Source of the DNA: Methylococcus sp. Mc7
GTDB lineage: Bacteria > Pseudomonadota > Gammaproteobacteria > Methylococcales > Methylococcaceae
Direction: 5' to 3'
DNA: 64,000 bases
Assembly (NCBI RefSeq): GCF_019285515.1
Contig: NZ_CP079095.1
Span: 744,001-808,000, forward strand
The notes below the pieces were generated by a model, which saw only the letters and a list, made by a program, of their open reading frames with translations, did not search any database and was not told where the DNA came from. The position numbers were made by a program, and so were the translations under genes. Below, piece after piece: positions 1-10,544 of this stretch (positions within the stretch are counted from its first letter, which is position 1; each line of letters begins with the position of its first letter).

Positions 1-437
1 TCCATGCCCATGCGCCGGGCCGGATCGAACCGCCGGCTTCGTGCTTCGGCCCCGGCTGGCACGACACCGGCGACATCGTCAGCGTGGACGGGCACGGCTA
101 TGTCACCATCAAGGGCCGGGCCAAGCGCTTCGCCAAGATCGGCGGGGAAATGATCTCGCTGGCGGTCATCGAGGAACTGGCCGGGCGGGTGTGGCCGGAC
201 GCCCGGCATGCCGTGGTGAACCTCCCGGACCCGCGCAAGGGCGAACAGATCGTGCTGGCAACCAGCCAGCCGCGGGCCGACCGGACCCCGCTTTTCGAAC
301 GGGCGCGCGCCGAAGGACTGAGCGAACTCTACCTGCCCAAGCGGATCCGGATTCTGCCGGCCCTGCCTCTGCTCGGCTCCGGCAAGATCGATTACCCGGC
401 GCTCACGGCCCTGCTGGCGGCGGAGACCGGGGAATGA
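1..437 (+). CDS. aas: Acyl-[ACP] synthetase / Aas C-terminal part (partial)
   Basis: Only the last 144 or so codons are present; the gene enters from the left edge and ends with TGA at 435-437. The residues GWHDTGDIV, then GRAKRFAKIGGEMIS and a late GKIDY lysine motif are the C-terminal signature of AMP-forming acyl synthetases, and the exact wording matches the acyl-ACP synthetase half of Aas (2-acylglycerophosphoethanolamine acyltransferase/acyl-ACP synthetase). The role would be reacylation of lysophospholipid at the inner membrane. The stop overlaps the start of an LplT-like transporter (ATGA), and aas-lplT is a known functional pair, which supports the assignment. Whether the acyltransferase half is fused cannot be seen. 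Confidence 0.85.
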   Translation, partial: HAHAPGRIEPPASCFGPGWHDTGDIVSVDGHGYVTIKGRAKRFAKIGGEMISLAVIEELAGRVWPDARHAVVNLPDPRKGEQIVLATSQPRADRTPLFERARAEGLSELYLPKRIRILPALPLLGSGKIDYPALTALLAAETGE

Positions 438-1597
438 TCAAGGGGCTCGCTCCGCTGGTCGTCGCCCAGTTTCTCTCCGCCTTCGCCGACAACGCCATCC
501 TGTTCACCGTCATCGCCATCGTGCTGCAGGGCGGCGGACGCGGAGACTGGTACGTCCCGGCCCTGCAAAGCGTCTTCCTGGTCGCCTACGTGACGCTCGC
601 GCCCTGGGTCGGCATCTGGGCCGATCGGCTGCCTAAACCGCAGGTCCTGATCATCGCCAATCTGATCAAGACAGGGGGGGGATTTCTGCTGTTGGTCGGC
701 GTCGAGCCTCTGATCGCCTACTCGCTGGTCGGCGCCGGCGCGGCCCTGTACAGCCCCGCCAAGTACGGCATCCTGCCGGAAATCGCCGACAAGGATCATC
801 TGGTCAAGGCCAACGGCTGGGTGGAGGGGGCCACCATCGCCGCCATCCTGCTCGGAACCGTCGGCGGCGCCAAGATCGCCGACCAGTCGATCCCGGCGGC
901 CCTGGCGGTCATTTGCGGCTGCTTCCTGCTCTCGGTCCTGGTAGGTCTGCTGCTGCCCAGGCTGCCGGCGCGCCACACCGCCGAAGTCTCCGCCGTCCGC
1001 CAACTGGTCGTCCAGAGCAGGGCTTTGCTGAAATCCCAGCACGCACGGCTGGTACTGTTGGGGCTGGCCATGTTCTGGGCCGCCGCCGCGACTTTGCGCG
1101 TCGTACTGGTCGCCTGGGCGCCCGCCGTGCTGCACACCCGGACCGCCACCGACATCGCCGAACTGACCCTGTTCACGGCCAGCGGCATCATCATTGGCGC
1201 CGCCCTCGCGCCGCGCTGGATTCCATTGGCGGAAATCCGCCGCACCCGCTATGCAGGCTACGCCATGGCGCTCATGCTCGGCCTGCTCGCGGCCTCGTCC
1301 GAATTCTGGCCGGCCCGCGGCGCCTTGCTCGGCATCGGCATCGCCGGCGGCTTCTTCGTAGTGCCGCTCAACGCCGCCATCCAGGACATCGGCCACCGCA
1401 GCGTCGGCGCCGGCATCGCCGTCGCCATCCAGAACTTCTTCCTGAACGCCGCCATGCTCGTCGCCGTCGGCCTTTACACCGCCGCTGCCGCGCAAGGCGC
1501 AGACCCCGTCATGGTGCTGCTGGCCATGGGCGCCATCGTACTCGGCTGCATCATCAGGATAGCCGTCCGGCTCCCCCCAAAGGCGGCGGACGGCTGA
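434..1597 (+). CDS. lplT: Lysophospholipid transporter LplT-like (MFS)
   Basis: 387 aa. ATG at 434 overlaps the stop of the upstream synthetase by four bases, so the pair is translationally coupled. The N-terminus has the LplT pattern FLSAFADNAILF, followed by about ten to twelve hydrophobic segments and LYSPAKYGILPE, a motif typical of LplT rather than of general MFS carriers. LplT flips lysophosphatidylethanolamine across the inner membrane so that Aas can reacylate it. The longer reading frame starting near base 41 lies over the synthetase gene and is not the real start. Confidence 0.88.
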   Translation: MIKGLAPLVVAQFLSAFADNAILFTVIAIVLQGGGRGDWYVPALQSVFLVAYVTLAPWVGIWADRLPKPQVLIIANLIKTGGGFLLLVGVEPLIAYSLVGAGAALYSPAKYGILPEIADKDHLVKANGWVEGATIAAILLGTVGGAKIADQSIPAALAVICGCFLLSVLVGLLLPRLPARHTAEVSAVRQLVVQSRALLKSQHARLVLLGLAMFWAAAATLRVVLVAWAPAVLHTRTATDIAELTLFTASGIIIGAALAPRWIPLAEIRRTRYAGYAMALMLGLLAASSEFWPARGALLGIGIAGGFFVVPLNAAIQDIGHRSVGAGIAVAIQNFFLNAAMLVAVGLYTAAAAQGADPVMVLLAMGAIVLGCIIRIAVRLPPKAADG

Positions 1598-1635
1598 CGA
1601 CCCCCTGGCAAAGCGGCGGCGGGACCGACTCTATG

Positions 1636-1875
1636 ATCCTAAAAACGGCGGTTGACCGCTTCGATGAATTGACAAGCGGTTATGAGAAAACGATGTTTTC
1701 GCCAACCGTGTCTTCACCTTTTTGGGTGAGGCCGCTACGTACCCGATTGCACGGCGGGCAGACCGCCTGGCTGCGTTGCTCCTTCTTGTGGGGGACGGCC
1801 CCACGGCGTCGTCGCGCCTTGCCATCCGGCCTGCCCGCCGCACACTCGGGCACGTCCAACCGCCGTTTTTAGGAT
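1636..1875. repeat. MITE-like element with about 21-bp terminal inverted repeats
   Basis: The 320-base gap between lplT and the next gene is bounded by near-perfect inverted repeats: 1636-1656 (ATCCTAAAAACGGCGGTTGA plus C) and 1854-1875, which differ by one inserted base. A second nested inverted repeat, 1752-1771 against 1821-1840, and a small stem 1788-1793/1799-1804 lie inside. No open frame of coding quality is present. The size of about 240 bp, terminal repeats and lack of coding capacity fit a non-autonomous miniature element. A clear target duplication could not be settled. Confidence 0.6.
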
Positions 1876-1918
1876 AATATGATTAACACCCTGTAGACCT
1901 CAGACCTCTCAATCATCC

Positions 1919-2272
1919 ATGCCATTCCCGACCCGACGACTGCCCTTACTGCTCCTGCTGCTCGCGCCGCTTGCCTGGGGCATCGATTCGCCCGAGGAAG
2001 GGGAGCTCCAGCCGGTACCCGATCCGCCCGACATCCCGGGGCCGGTCCAGAGCGGGGAGGAACTGGAGCCGGACGTGACCATCATGCGCAAGGGCGAGGA
2101 CATCTACGAAGAGTACCGGATCAACGGCAGGCTCTACATGATCAAGGTCAAACCCAAGATCGGCCTGCCCTATATCATGATGGACAAGGACGGCGACGGT
2201 AACATGGATGTCCGGACGACCGACATGGCCCGCAGCATGGACATCCCGCAATGGGTCCTGTTCAGCTGGTAA
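1919..2272 (+). CDS. DUF2782 family small exported protein
   Basis: 117 aa. An N-terminal signal peptide (RRLPLLLLLLAPLAWG, cleavage near residue 21) is followed by an acidic proline-rich stretch and then the conserved block around YEEYRINGRLYMIKVKP and PYIMMDKDGDG. This matches the DUF2782 family, small periplasmic proteins of unknown function found in gammaproteobacteria. It is predicted to be exported. The gene stands alone between the MITE-like repeat and gshA, separated from gshA by 48 bases, so co-transcription with gshA is possible. Function is unknown. Confidence 0.75.
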   Translation: MPFPTRRLPLLLLLLAPLAWGIDSPEEGELQPVPDPPDIPGPVQSGEELEPDVTIMRKGEDIYEEYRINGRLYMIKVKPKIGLPYIMMDKDGDGNMDVRTTDMARSMDIPQWVLFSW

Positions 2273-2320
2273 ACCGCCCCTAGCGATCACGGCAACGCGT
2301 CTTTTTTAGGATTTCCGCGC

Positions 2321-3904
2321 TTGAGAAAACTCATCGACTCGCGGCTCGAGCAGCTCGCCCGCGCCGGGCAGGCGCATTTGCTGCGAAAAGGATTGAAGGG
2401 GCTGGAAAAGGAGAGCCTGCGGATCACCGCCGCCGGAGAAATCGCACGCACGCCGCATCCGAAGGCCCTGGGCTCGGCGCTGACCCATCCCGCCATCACC
2501 ACCGACTATTCCGAGGCGCTGATCGAGCTGATCACCCCGCCTTTCGAGGACAGCGCCGACACCCTGGCGGCGATGGAGGACATCCATCGCTTCGTTCACG
2601 CCAACATCGACGGCGAACTGCTGCTGGCGACCTCGATGCCCTGCCGGATCGAGGGCGACGAGAGCATCCCCATCGCGGTGTACGGCAGCTCCAACATCGG
2701 CCGGATGAAGCACATCTACCGGCGCGGCCTGGGCTACCGCTATGGCCGGGCCATGCAGGCCATCGCCGGCGTCCACTTCAATTACTCGGTGAGTGAGGAA
2801 CTCTGGCCGGCCCTGCAGACGCTGGCCGGCGACCGCCGCCCCCTGGCCGAATTCATCGCCGACCGCTATTTCGGCATGGTGCGCAACATCCAGCGCTTCG
2901 GCTGGCTGATCCTGTACCTGTTCGGCTCATCGCCCGCGATGTCCAAATCCTTCCTCACGGGGCGGGAGACGCCGCTGGCTTCGAGTTTCACCGAATTCGA
3001 CCCCGCCACCTGGCACCGTCCCTATGCCACTTCGCTGCGCATGAGCGATATCGGCTACCGTAACGACAACCAGGCCAGCCTGGACATCTCCTTCAACCGG
3101 CTCGACGACTACGTCCGCGATCTGAGCCATGCCATATCGACGCCCTATGCGCCCTACCAGGCCATCGGCGTGGAAGTGGAGGGCGAATACCGCCAGCTCA
3201 ACGCCAACATCCTGCAGATCGAAAACGAGTACTACAGCACGGTGCGCCCGAAGCAGGTCACCCGCTCCGGCGAAATGCCCACCTTGGCGCTGAAAAAGCG
3301 CGGCGTCAGTTACCTCGAACTGCGCTCGGTGGACCTGAACTGCTATCACCCGGCCGGAATCGGTCTCGAGCAGTTGAGGTTCCTGGAGACCTTCATGCTG
3401 CTGTCTTTGCTCGCCGACAGCCCGCCGATGAGTATCGAGGAGAAGAAAACCGCGGCCAACAACATGCTGGCTACCGCCTGTTGCGGACGCACGCCGGGCA
3501 TGGCGCTGATCCGGAGTGATGCCGCCGCGGATCTTCGAGCCTGGGCCAAGGAGCTGTGCGAATCCATGGCGCCGATCGCCGCCGCGCTGGACGGCGACTC
3601 GAATGGCCGGGCGTTTTCCGCCGCCCTGGAGCAGCAGTACGTGGCGATCGCCGATCCCGAACAGCATCTGCCTTCGGCCCGCATGCTGCAGGAAATGCGC
3701 GGCAACCGCGAATCCTTCGCCGAATTCGCGCAGCGGCTGTCGCTGCAGCACGCCGAGACCTTGCGCAGCCATCCTCTCGAACCCGTCAAGGCCGAGGCCA
3801 TGCGGCGCATGGCCGAAGCGTCCCTGACGGAACAGGAAGCCGTCGAGGCGAGCGATTCGCTAGCCTTCGCCGACTATCTGGAGCACTACTTCGCCCAAAC
3901 CTGA
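2321..3904 (+). CDS. gshA: Glutamate-cysteine ligase
   Basis: 527 aa, close to the 518 aa of E. coli GshA. It catalyses the ATP-dependent joining of glutamate and cysteine, the first step of glutathione synthesis, in the cytosol. Seen in the sequence: the GLEKESLRI substrate-binding start, DYSEALIELITPP, and a long middle block with VEVEGEYRQLN typical of the proteobacterial family. The start is TTG at 2321 with an AGGA box at 2308-2311; no ATG fits the conserved N-terminus. The following genes (cysH, cysB) also belong to sulfur metabolism. gshB is not in the window. Confidence 0.93.
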   Translation: MRKLIDSRLEQLARAGQAHLLRKGLKGLEKESLRITAAGEIARTPHPKALGSALTHPAITTDYSEALIELITPPFEDSADTLAAMEDIHRFVHANIDGELLLATSMPCRIEGDESIPIAVYGSSNIGRMKHIYRRGLGYRYGRAMQAIAGVHFNYSVSEELWPALQTLAGDRRPLAEFIADRYFGMVRNIQRFGWLILYLFGSSPAMSKSFLTGRETPLASSFTEFDPATWHRPYATSLRMSDIGYRNDNQASLDISFNRLDDYVRDLSHAISTPYAPYQAIGVEVEGEYRQLNANILQIENEYYSTVRPKQVTRSGEMPTLALKKRGVSYLELRSVDLNCYHPAGIGLEQLRFLETFMLLSLLADSPPMSIEEKKTAANNMLATACCGRTPGMALIRSDAAADLRAWAKELCESMAPIAAALDGDSNGRAFSAALEQQYVAIADPEQHLPSARMLQEMRGNRESFAEFAQRLSLQHAETLRSHPLEPVKAEAMRRMAEASLTEQEAVEASDSLAFADYLEHYFAQT

Positions 3905-3931
3905 AAGCATGCAACCGATTCCGCGATCCCC

Positions 3932-4654
3932 ATGACGCACACCGACATCGACACACTCCGGGCCGAACTGGCCGGCCGTTCCCCCCGCGCCGTTCTGGAA
4001 GCGGCGTTGAGCCGCTTCCAGCAGATCGCGGTATCTTTCAGCGGGGCGGAAGACGTCGTGCTGGTCGAAATGGCCTCACGCCTCCGTCCGGGCATCGAAG
4101 TGTTCACCCTGGACACGGGACGCCTGCACCCGGAAACCTACCGCTTCATCGAGGAAGTGCGCGAACGCTTTCCCGTCAGCCTCGAGGTGCTGTCGCCGGA
4201 CGCCGCGGCACTGGAAGCGATGGTGCAGGAAAAAGGGCTGTTCAGCTTCTACCGGGACGGCCATCAAGAATGCTGCGGAATCCGCAAGGTCGGACCGCTG
4301 CGCCGCAAGCTGGCGACGCTCGACGCGTGGATCACCGGCCAGCGCCGGGACCAGAACCCGACCCGGCTGGCGGTACCTGAAGTGGAGGCCGATCCGGCCT
4401 TTACGAGCGAAAGCCGCCCCCTCGTGAAGTTCAATCCGCTGGCCGGCTGGACTTCCGCCCAGGTGTGGGATTACATCGCGGCTTGCGAGCTCCCGTTCAA
4501 CGCTCTGCACCTCAAGGGGTACGTCAGCATCGGCTGCGAACCCTGCACCCGCCCGATCCGCCCGGGCCAGCACGAACGCGAGGGCCGCTGGTGGTGGGAG
4601 GACGCGCTCAAGAAGGAATGCGGCCTGCACATCGGCGACGCCTCCAAGGCCTGA
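3932..4654 (+). CDS. cysH: Assimilatory adenylyl-sulfate (APS) reductase
   Basis: 240 aa. The PP-loop motif SFSGAED lies near residue 36. The paired cysteines C114-C115, the C202-x2-C205 pair and the catalytic C230 in KKECGLH are all present. The CC...CxxC set binds a 4Fe-4S cluster and marks the APS-reducing form rather than the cluster-free PAPS reductase of E. coli. It reduces APS with thioredoxin to sulfite for cysteine synthesis. The gene is 27 bases downstream of gshA and convergent with cysB, the expected regulator of cysteine genes. Confidence 0.92.
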   Translation: MTHTDIDTLRAELAGRSPRAVLEAALSRFQQIAVSFSGAEDVVLVEMASRLRPGIEVFTLDTGRLHPETYRFIEEVRERFPVSLEVLSPDAAALEAMVQEKGLFSFYRDGHQECCGIRKVGPLRRKLATLDAWITGQRRDQNPTRLAVPEVEADPAFTSESRPLVKFNPLAGWTSAQVWDYIAACELPFNALHLKGYVSIGCEPCTRPIRPGQHEREGRWWWEDALKKECGLHIGDASKA

Positions 4655-4664
4655 CGATCCGAAA

Positions 4665-5795
<1,131 letters not shown>

Positions 5796-6119
5796 TCAGC
5801 GCTCAAGATACCGCAGCTTGTCCGGCTTGCCATTCCACTCGTCGGCGTCCGGCAGGGCGTCCTTCACCTCGGAAATGCCGGGCCAGGTCTTGGAAAGCTC
5901 GGCGTTCAGCTGGATGAACTGCTCCTGCCCTTCCGGCAGCTCGTCCTCGGAATAGATCGCATGAGCGGGACATTCGGGTTCGCATAGCGTGCAATCGATG
6001 CATTCGTCGGGATCGATGACGAGAAAATTGGGGCCCTCGTGAAAACAATCCACGGGGCAGACATCAACGCAATCGGTGTATTTGCATTTGATGCAGTTTT
6101 CAGTCACAACAAAGGTCAT
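5796..6119 (-). CDS. fdxA: 7Fe ferredoxin (FdxA type)
   Basis: 107 aa. The N-terminus carries [18 protein letters not shown] and the second cluster motif [12 protein letters not shown], which together give one 3Fe-4S and one 4Fe-4S site as in FdxA of Azotobacter and Pseudomonas. The C-terminal tail of about 45 residues is normal for this family. It is a soluble low-potential electron carrier. It is separated from cysB by the REP-like pair, so it is probably transcribed on its own. Its redox partner cannot be read from the context. Confidence 0.9.
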   Translation of the reverse strand: MTFVVTENCIKCKYTDCVDVCPVDCFHEGPNFLVIDPDECIDCTLCEPECPAHAIYSEDELPEGQEQFIQLNAELSKTWPGISEVKDALPDADEWNGKPDKLRYLER

Positions 6120-6248
6120 CTGAGCAATCCTAAAGGTCGAAGGTCATTCGCTTGAGTGAAGCGTTGTCATCTCGGGAGCGGCCAAGTCCGGTCCCGCATC
6201 GTGGGCACGCATTTTACATGCGCGCCCCCCTTTTCCCAAAACCGGGGC

Positions 6249-7052
6249 TCATCCCTCCAATGGCATTGCGCCCAGCCACGACACCCATTGGGCGAACAGA
6301 TCGGGATCCAGCGCGGCCACGGCGGAACGCACGCCCATGTCCCCCGCGACAGCCACTTCCCGGGCAAGGCGGGTCGCCCGGCCGCCGGCCTCTTCCAGGA
6401 TCAGTATTCCAGCGGCATAGTCCCACAGCTTCTGGCCGCCGTGCAGGTAAAGATGGTAACGGCCCGCCGCCAGCCAGCACCACTCGAGGGCCGTGGAACC
6501 GAAGTTGCGTTGCGAGCTGAACGGCGGCTCGTCCACCAGCCGGCGCCTCAAGGCGCGATCGAGACGCTTGAAATCGACCACGGCGATGCAGCGCGGCAGG
6601 GGCAGGCCGACACGCCGCGGCAGCAGGCGCTCGCCGTTCACCCATGCCCCCTCGCCGGCCCTGGCGGAGAAGCATTCGCCGCGCACCGGATCGTATACCA
6701 GGCCGAGCACCGAACGCCCCTCCCGGATCAAGGCCAGCGATATCGAAAAGAAAGGAATCCCGGCGGCGAAATTGCTGGTCCCGTCCAGGGGATCTAGGCA
6801 CCACAGGCCGGCTCCGGCACGCGCCATGAGTCTCTCTTGCTCGCCCCGGCTCATTTCTTCTCCGAGCACGTCGATGCCGGGTGTCAGCCTGCGGAGCTCT
6901 CCGACCAACCGCTCCTGCACGGCCAGATCGGCCTCCGTCACGATGCTGCCGTCGGGCTTGACCGACCGCTGGGACCGGGCGAAACGGGGGAGCAGTTCGT
7001 CGCGCGCGACATCTTTCAGCAATGCCTCCAGGGCTGCGATTTCGGGAAACAT
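6249..7052 (-). CDS. Inositol monophosphatase family phosphatase
   Basis: 267 aa. The metal-binding motifs are clear: LGEE near residue 62, DPLDGTSNF near residue 86 and WDYAAG near residue 210. Members dephosphorylate inositol phosphates, fructose-1,6-bisphosphate or 3'-phosphoadenosine 5'-phosphate with Mg2+. The nearby cysH and cysB might suggest a CysQ-like role, but the presence of an APS rather than PAPS reductase makes that less compelling and the sequence alone does not decide. It is cytosolic, with no membrane segments. Confidence 0.8.
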   Translation of the reverse strand: MFPEIAALEALLKDVARDELLPRFARSQRSVKPDGSIVTEADLAVQERLVGELRRLTPGIDVLGEEMSRGEQERLMARAGAGLWCLDPLDGTSNFAAGIPFFSISLALIREGRSVLGLVYDPVRGECFSARAGEGAWVNGERLLPRRVGLPLPRCIAVVDFKRLDRALRRRLVDEPPFSSQRNFGSTALEWCWLAAGRYHLYLHGGQKLWDYAAGILILEEAGGRATRLAREVAVAGDMGVRSAVAALDPDLFAQWVSWLGAMPLEG

Positions 7053-7127
7053 TTTCCGGTCAGGCCTCTCTAACGTTCAGGCAAGTTTACGCGAAAAATC
7101 GGCGGATACGGCGGCCCCTGGTGGATA

Positions 7128-7149
7128 ACCACCCCTCATTGTGGGTGGT
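7128..7149. other. Small inverted repeat upstream of the SulP gene
   Basis: ACCACCC at 7128-7134 pairs with GGGTGGT at 7143-7149 around an 8-base loop. It lies in the 222-base divergent region between the phosphatase (minus strand) and the SulP transporter (plus strand). There is no T-run. It could be a regulator site or the stem of a leader. Role unknown. Confidence 0.35.
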
Positions 7150-7274
7150 GCAAACCACCGTTATCGGTCGGCCCCCGCAACCGGCCGCCATCAGGCCATT
7201 TTCAATCGGCCGGAGAATGGCACGGTCTTCGCTTGTCGGAAGATCACGAACCCCGTATCCGACGCGAGACCGCC

Positions 7275-8972
7275 ATGAACACATCGACGATTGCCGACAG
7301 CACGCCGCCGGGCGGTATTGCCGGCCTGAGAGCACACTGGAAGAACGACCTGGTCTCGGGCTTCCTGGTCTTCCTGATCGCTTTGCCCCTTTGCCTCGGC
7401 ATCGCCATGGCTTCGGGCTTCCCCCCGATGGCCGGGATCATTACCGCAGTCGTCGGCGGCCTGCTGATATCCCGGATCAACGGTTCTCATGTGACCATCA
7501 ACGGCCCCGCCGCCGGGCTCATCGTGGTGATCCTCGCCGCGACGCAGACGCTGGGCCAGGGCGACGCGATGCAGGGCTATCGCTGCACGCTGGCCGCCAT
7601 CGTGGTGGCTTCGGTGCTGCAGATAGCGCTGGGATTGTTCAAGGCGGGACGCCTCAACGCCTATTTCCCCGCCTCGGTGGTCCACGGCATGCTCGCCGCG
7701 ATCGGCATCATCATCCTGGCCAAGCAGATCCATGTCATGGTTGGCGTCAAGCCGGAAGCCGCCAGCGACGACCTCCTTGCAACGATTACTGAGATTCCCC
7801 GCAGCCTGCTCGACCCCAACCCGGAAATCGCACTGATCGGCGCCGTGGGCCTTTTGATCCTCATCGCCTGGTCGCTGATGCGAAGCCGCCATCTCAAGAT
7901 GGTCCCTGCGCCGCTGCTGGTCGTGATCGCCGGGATGGCCCTCGGCAAGTATTTCGACCTGGATCATGAACATATTTATATGTTCCATCCCGACAATCCG
8001 ATCCTGCCCCACCACGAATACACCGTCGGCCCCAAGTTCCTGGTGACCATTCCGGAAGACTTCACTGCGGGGTTCTATTTCCCGGATTTTTCCAAGGTCC
8101 GGACGGCGGAATTCTGGGGCGCCGTGATCAGCATCTGCCTGGTCGGCAGCCTGGAAACGCTGCTCAGCGCGGTGGCGGTGGACAAACTCGACCCCTATAA
8201 GCGCTATTCCGACCTGAATCGCGATCTCACCGCCGTCGGCGCCGGCAATCTGGTCTGCGGCATGATCGGCGGGCTGCCGATGATCGCGGAAATCGTCCGC
8301 AGTTCGGCCAACATCACCAACGAGGCCAAGACCGGCTGGTCCAACTTCTTCCACGGCACCTTCCTGCTACTGTTCGTCGCGCTGTTCCCGCATGTCATCC
8401 ACGAGATACCGCTGGCTTCACTGGCGGCGCTGTTGGTGTACACCGGCTTCCGCCTGGCCTCCCCCAAGGAATTCGCGAAGACCATGGACATCGGCTGGGA
8501 GCAGTTGACGCTGTTCGTGATCACCATCTTCGGCGTGCTTGCCACGGACCTCCTGATCGGCGTCGCCATCGGCATTCTCGCCAAGCTGGTCATCCACATG
8601 CTGCGCGGCGTTCACCCGAAGCATCTCCTCAAGATTTCCTACCGCGTCGAAGAGCGCCCGGCCGGCACCTTCGTGATCCACATCGACGGCTCTGCGATCT
8701 TCTCCAATTTCATCGCGCTGAAAAGCGAGGTTGCGGATTTGCCCGTCGGCAAGACGGTGATCTTCGACCTGTCAGATGCCGACTTCATCGATCACACCGT
8801 CATGGAATTCATCGACCATTTCCGCCACGACTATGCACAGCGGGGCGGCCGCTGCGAGATACGGGGCCTCGAATCCCACGTGCCGTATTCGAACCATCCC
8901 CTGGCGGCGAGAAAACGCAGATCGCAAGCGAACGGCCCCGGCAAGGTCAGATTGGGCAGGCAGGCCGGCTGA
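7275..8972 (+). CDS. SulP family anion transporter with STAS domain
   Basis: 565 aa. About ten to twelve membrane segments occupy the first 420 residues, with the SulP signature around DLVSGFLVFLIALPLCLGIA and GSHVTINGPAAGL. A C-terminal STAS-like domain follows (FDLSDADFIDHTVMEF). Members carry sulfate, bicarbonate or other anions; the first motif is that of the bicarbonate/sulfate branch, so bicarbonate uptake is as likely as sulfate. I chose ATG at 7275 (MNTSTIAD) over a TTG at 7233. No carbonic anhydrase gene adjoins it. Confidence 0.85.
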   Translation: MNTSTIADSTPPGGIAGLRAHWKNDLVSGFLVFLIALPLCLGIAMASGFPPMAGIITAVVGGLLISRINGSHVTINGPAAGLIVVILAATQTLGQGDAMQGYRCTLAAIVVASVLQIALGLFKAGRLNAYFPASVVHGMLAAIGIIILAKQIHVMVGVKPEAASDDLLATITEIPRSLLDPNPEIALIGAVGLLILIAWSLMRSRHLKMVPAPLLVVIAGMALGKYFDLDHEHIYMFHPDNPILPHHEYTVGPKFLVTIPEDFTAGFYFPDFSKVRTAEFWGAVISICLVGSLETLLSAVAVDKLDPYKRYSDLNRDLTAVGAGNLVCGMIGGLPMIAEIVRSSANITNEAKTGWSNFFHGTFLLLFVALFPHVIHEIPLASLAALLVYTGFRLASPKEFAKTMDIGWEQLTLFVITIFGVLATDLLIGVAIGILAKLVIHMLRGVHPKHLLKISYRVEERPAGTFVIHIDGSAIFSNFIALKSEVADLPVGKTVIFDLSDADFIDHTVMEFIDHFRHDYAQRGGRCEIRGLESHVPYSNHPLAARKRRSQANGPGKVRLGRQAG

Positions 8973-9013
8973 CGCCGCTTCCTGAAGCCGCCGGCGGGTA
9001 TCGGCCACGGGCG

Positions 9014-9042
9014 CTGGAGCGATGAATGGACTGGGCTATAAT
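9014..9042 (+). promoter_or_regulatory. Candidate sigma-70 promoter of the histidine kinase operon
   Basis: A perfect TATAAT is at 9037-9042, with CTGGAG at 9014-9019 as a weak -35 at 17-base spacing. The kinase ATG is at 9063 with no obvious Shine-Dalgarno between, so the leader would be short. Confidence 0.5.
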
Positions 9043-9062
9043 GCCCGCAGCCCCCATTCCCC

Positions 9063-10544
9063 ATGTCCGTCGTGAAACCTCTGGTCTACCGTGCGGCCCA
9101 GCTTCGCGGCTGGGCTCTCCTCGGCCTGCTCGTGCTGATCCTTGCCGTGCTGGTGGGCATGATCTGGCGCAACCTCGACCGGTTCGAGACCATCCGCGCC
9201 CACGTCAGTTACGCCCACCGCATCATGCAGACCGGCCTGGACCTCCAAAAGGCGCTGACGGATTCGTTGCAGGACAACGAAAAGGCGATCCGGCCCGGAC
9301 GCTTCGACACCCTCGCCCGCGACCTCAACCAGCTCCTCCAGTCCGATCAGCATTTCGATCCCGACACGCCGCGCAAACTTCAAACCGTCGAAACCTATCT
9401 CACCGATCCCCTGCTCGGCCAGTTGGGCCCTCGCCCCCGGCGGACCCGCCTGCTGCTCGCGCTGCATGTGATGAGCGAGATGCTGGATGCGGAAACCGCC
9501 CGCCGGGAGGAGCTGCTGGAGGACATCAGCGCGAATACCCGCCGCGAGATCACCCTGGCCAGCCTGACGCTGGCCGCCATCCTGCTGGTGACCATGCTGT
9601 TCCTCACCCAGCGCATCCTGACCCCCTTGCGGAACTTGCGGGAACTGCTGTCGCGGATCGCCCTCGAGGATTTCTCGCCGATCGCCACCCGCAACCTGGA
9701 CCCGGTGCTGCTGCCGGTCTTCACCAGCTACAACGAAATGGTGAGCCAGCTCGCCGAACTTCAGGAAACCAAGCGGCGCTATGCGGAATCTCTGGAAGCG
9801 GACGTGCGCGCAGCCACCCAGGCCCTGCTCGAACAGCAATACAGCCTCGCGAGGGCGGAACGCTTCGCCGCGCTGGGCGAGCTTGCCGCCGGCATCGCGC
9901 ACGAACTGCGCAATCCGCTGGCGGGCATCCAGATGAGCTGCAGCAACCTCAAGAATGAGGTGGGCAACCCGGAACACGTCGAACGGCTGGAGCTCATCAT
10001 CGACGAACTCAAGCGGATGGGCCGGCTGCTCAACGACCTGCTCGCTCAGGGCAAGCACACGCCGGCTCCGGCGCGGGATTTCAACCTGGCCTCGATGCTT
10101 CATGACCTGGTGGCGTTGACGCGCTATCAGGTTCCTTCCCACATCGCACTGAAATACGAAGTGCCCGAGGGGCTCGCCTGCCATCTGCCGGACAGCAGCT
10201 TGCGGCAGGCCTTGCTGAATCTGATCCTGAATGCCGCCGCGGCAATCGGCCCGGCGCCCGGCGAGATCGGCATCGAAGTGCATACCGAGGGGGAGCGATT
10301 GATCATCCAGGTCTGCGACAATGGCCCCGGGTTTTCGGACGAAATCCTGAAACACGGCGTGCGGCCGTTCGGGACCGGCCGCCCCGGCGGCACCGGCCTG
10401 GGCCTCGTCATGGTGCAGCGCTTCATCCGCGAGGTGAACGGCCGGATGCATTTGGCCAACCGCGCCGAGGGCGGCGCCTGCTGCACGCTCATCATCCCCC
10501 GCCACCTTGCTTCTTCCGGAGAAAAATCCTCCCATGGCCTATAG
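9063..10544 (+). CDS. Membrane sensor histidine kinase (NtrB-type)
   Basis: 493 aa. Membrane helix 1 is near residues 16-36 and helix 2 near 163-185, with a periplasmic helical sensor domain of about 125 residues between. A HAMP-like linker follows, then a coiled coil, and the phospho-acceptor His280 in GIAHELRNPLAG. ATPase boxes are LNLILNAAAA (N390), DNGPGF (419-424) and GGTGLGL (442-448). The stop overlaps the next gene by 11 bases. The partner is an NtrC-type activator, so the pair controls sigma-54 promoters. The signal is unknown. Confidence 0.88.
   Translation: MSVVKPLVYRAAQLRGWALLGLLVLILAVLVGMIWRNLDRFETIRAHVSYAHRIMQTGLDLQKALTDSLQDNEKAIRPGRFDTLARDLNQLLQSDQHFDPDTPRKLQTVETYLTDPLLGQLGPRPRRTRLLLALHVMSEMLDAETARREELLEDISANTRREITLASLTLAAILLVTMLFLTQRILTPLRNLRELLSRIALEDFSPIATRNLDPVLLPVFTSYNEMVSQLAELQETKRRYAESLEADVRAATQALLEQQYSLARAERFAALGELAAGIAHELRNPLAGIQMSCSNLKNEVGNPEHVERLELIIDELKRMGRLLNDLLAQGKHTPAPARDFNLASMLHDLVALTRYQVPSHIALKYEVPEGLACHLPDSSLRQALLNLILNAAAAIGPAPGEIGIEVHTEGERLIIQVCDNGPGFSDEILKHGVRPFGTGRPGGTGLGLVMVQRFIREVNGRMHLANRAEGGACCTLIIPRHLASSGEKSSHGL

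Noticed and set aside
392-1495. Long minus-strand frame (367 codons) opposite lplT
   Set aside because: Gly/Asp/Gln-rich composition typical of the antisense of GC-rich genes; lplT on the plus strand has clear family motifs.
6249-7052. Naming the phosphatase cysQ
   Set aside because: Motifs fit the whole inositol monophosphatase family; the window's APS reductase makes no PAP, so the context argument is weak.
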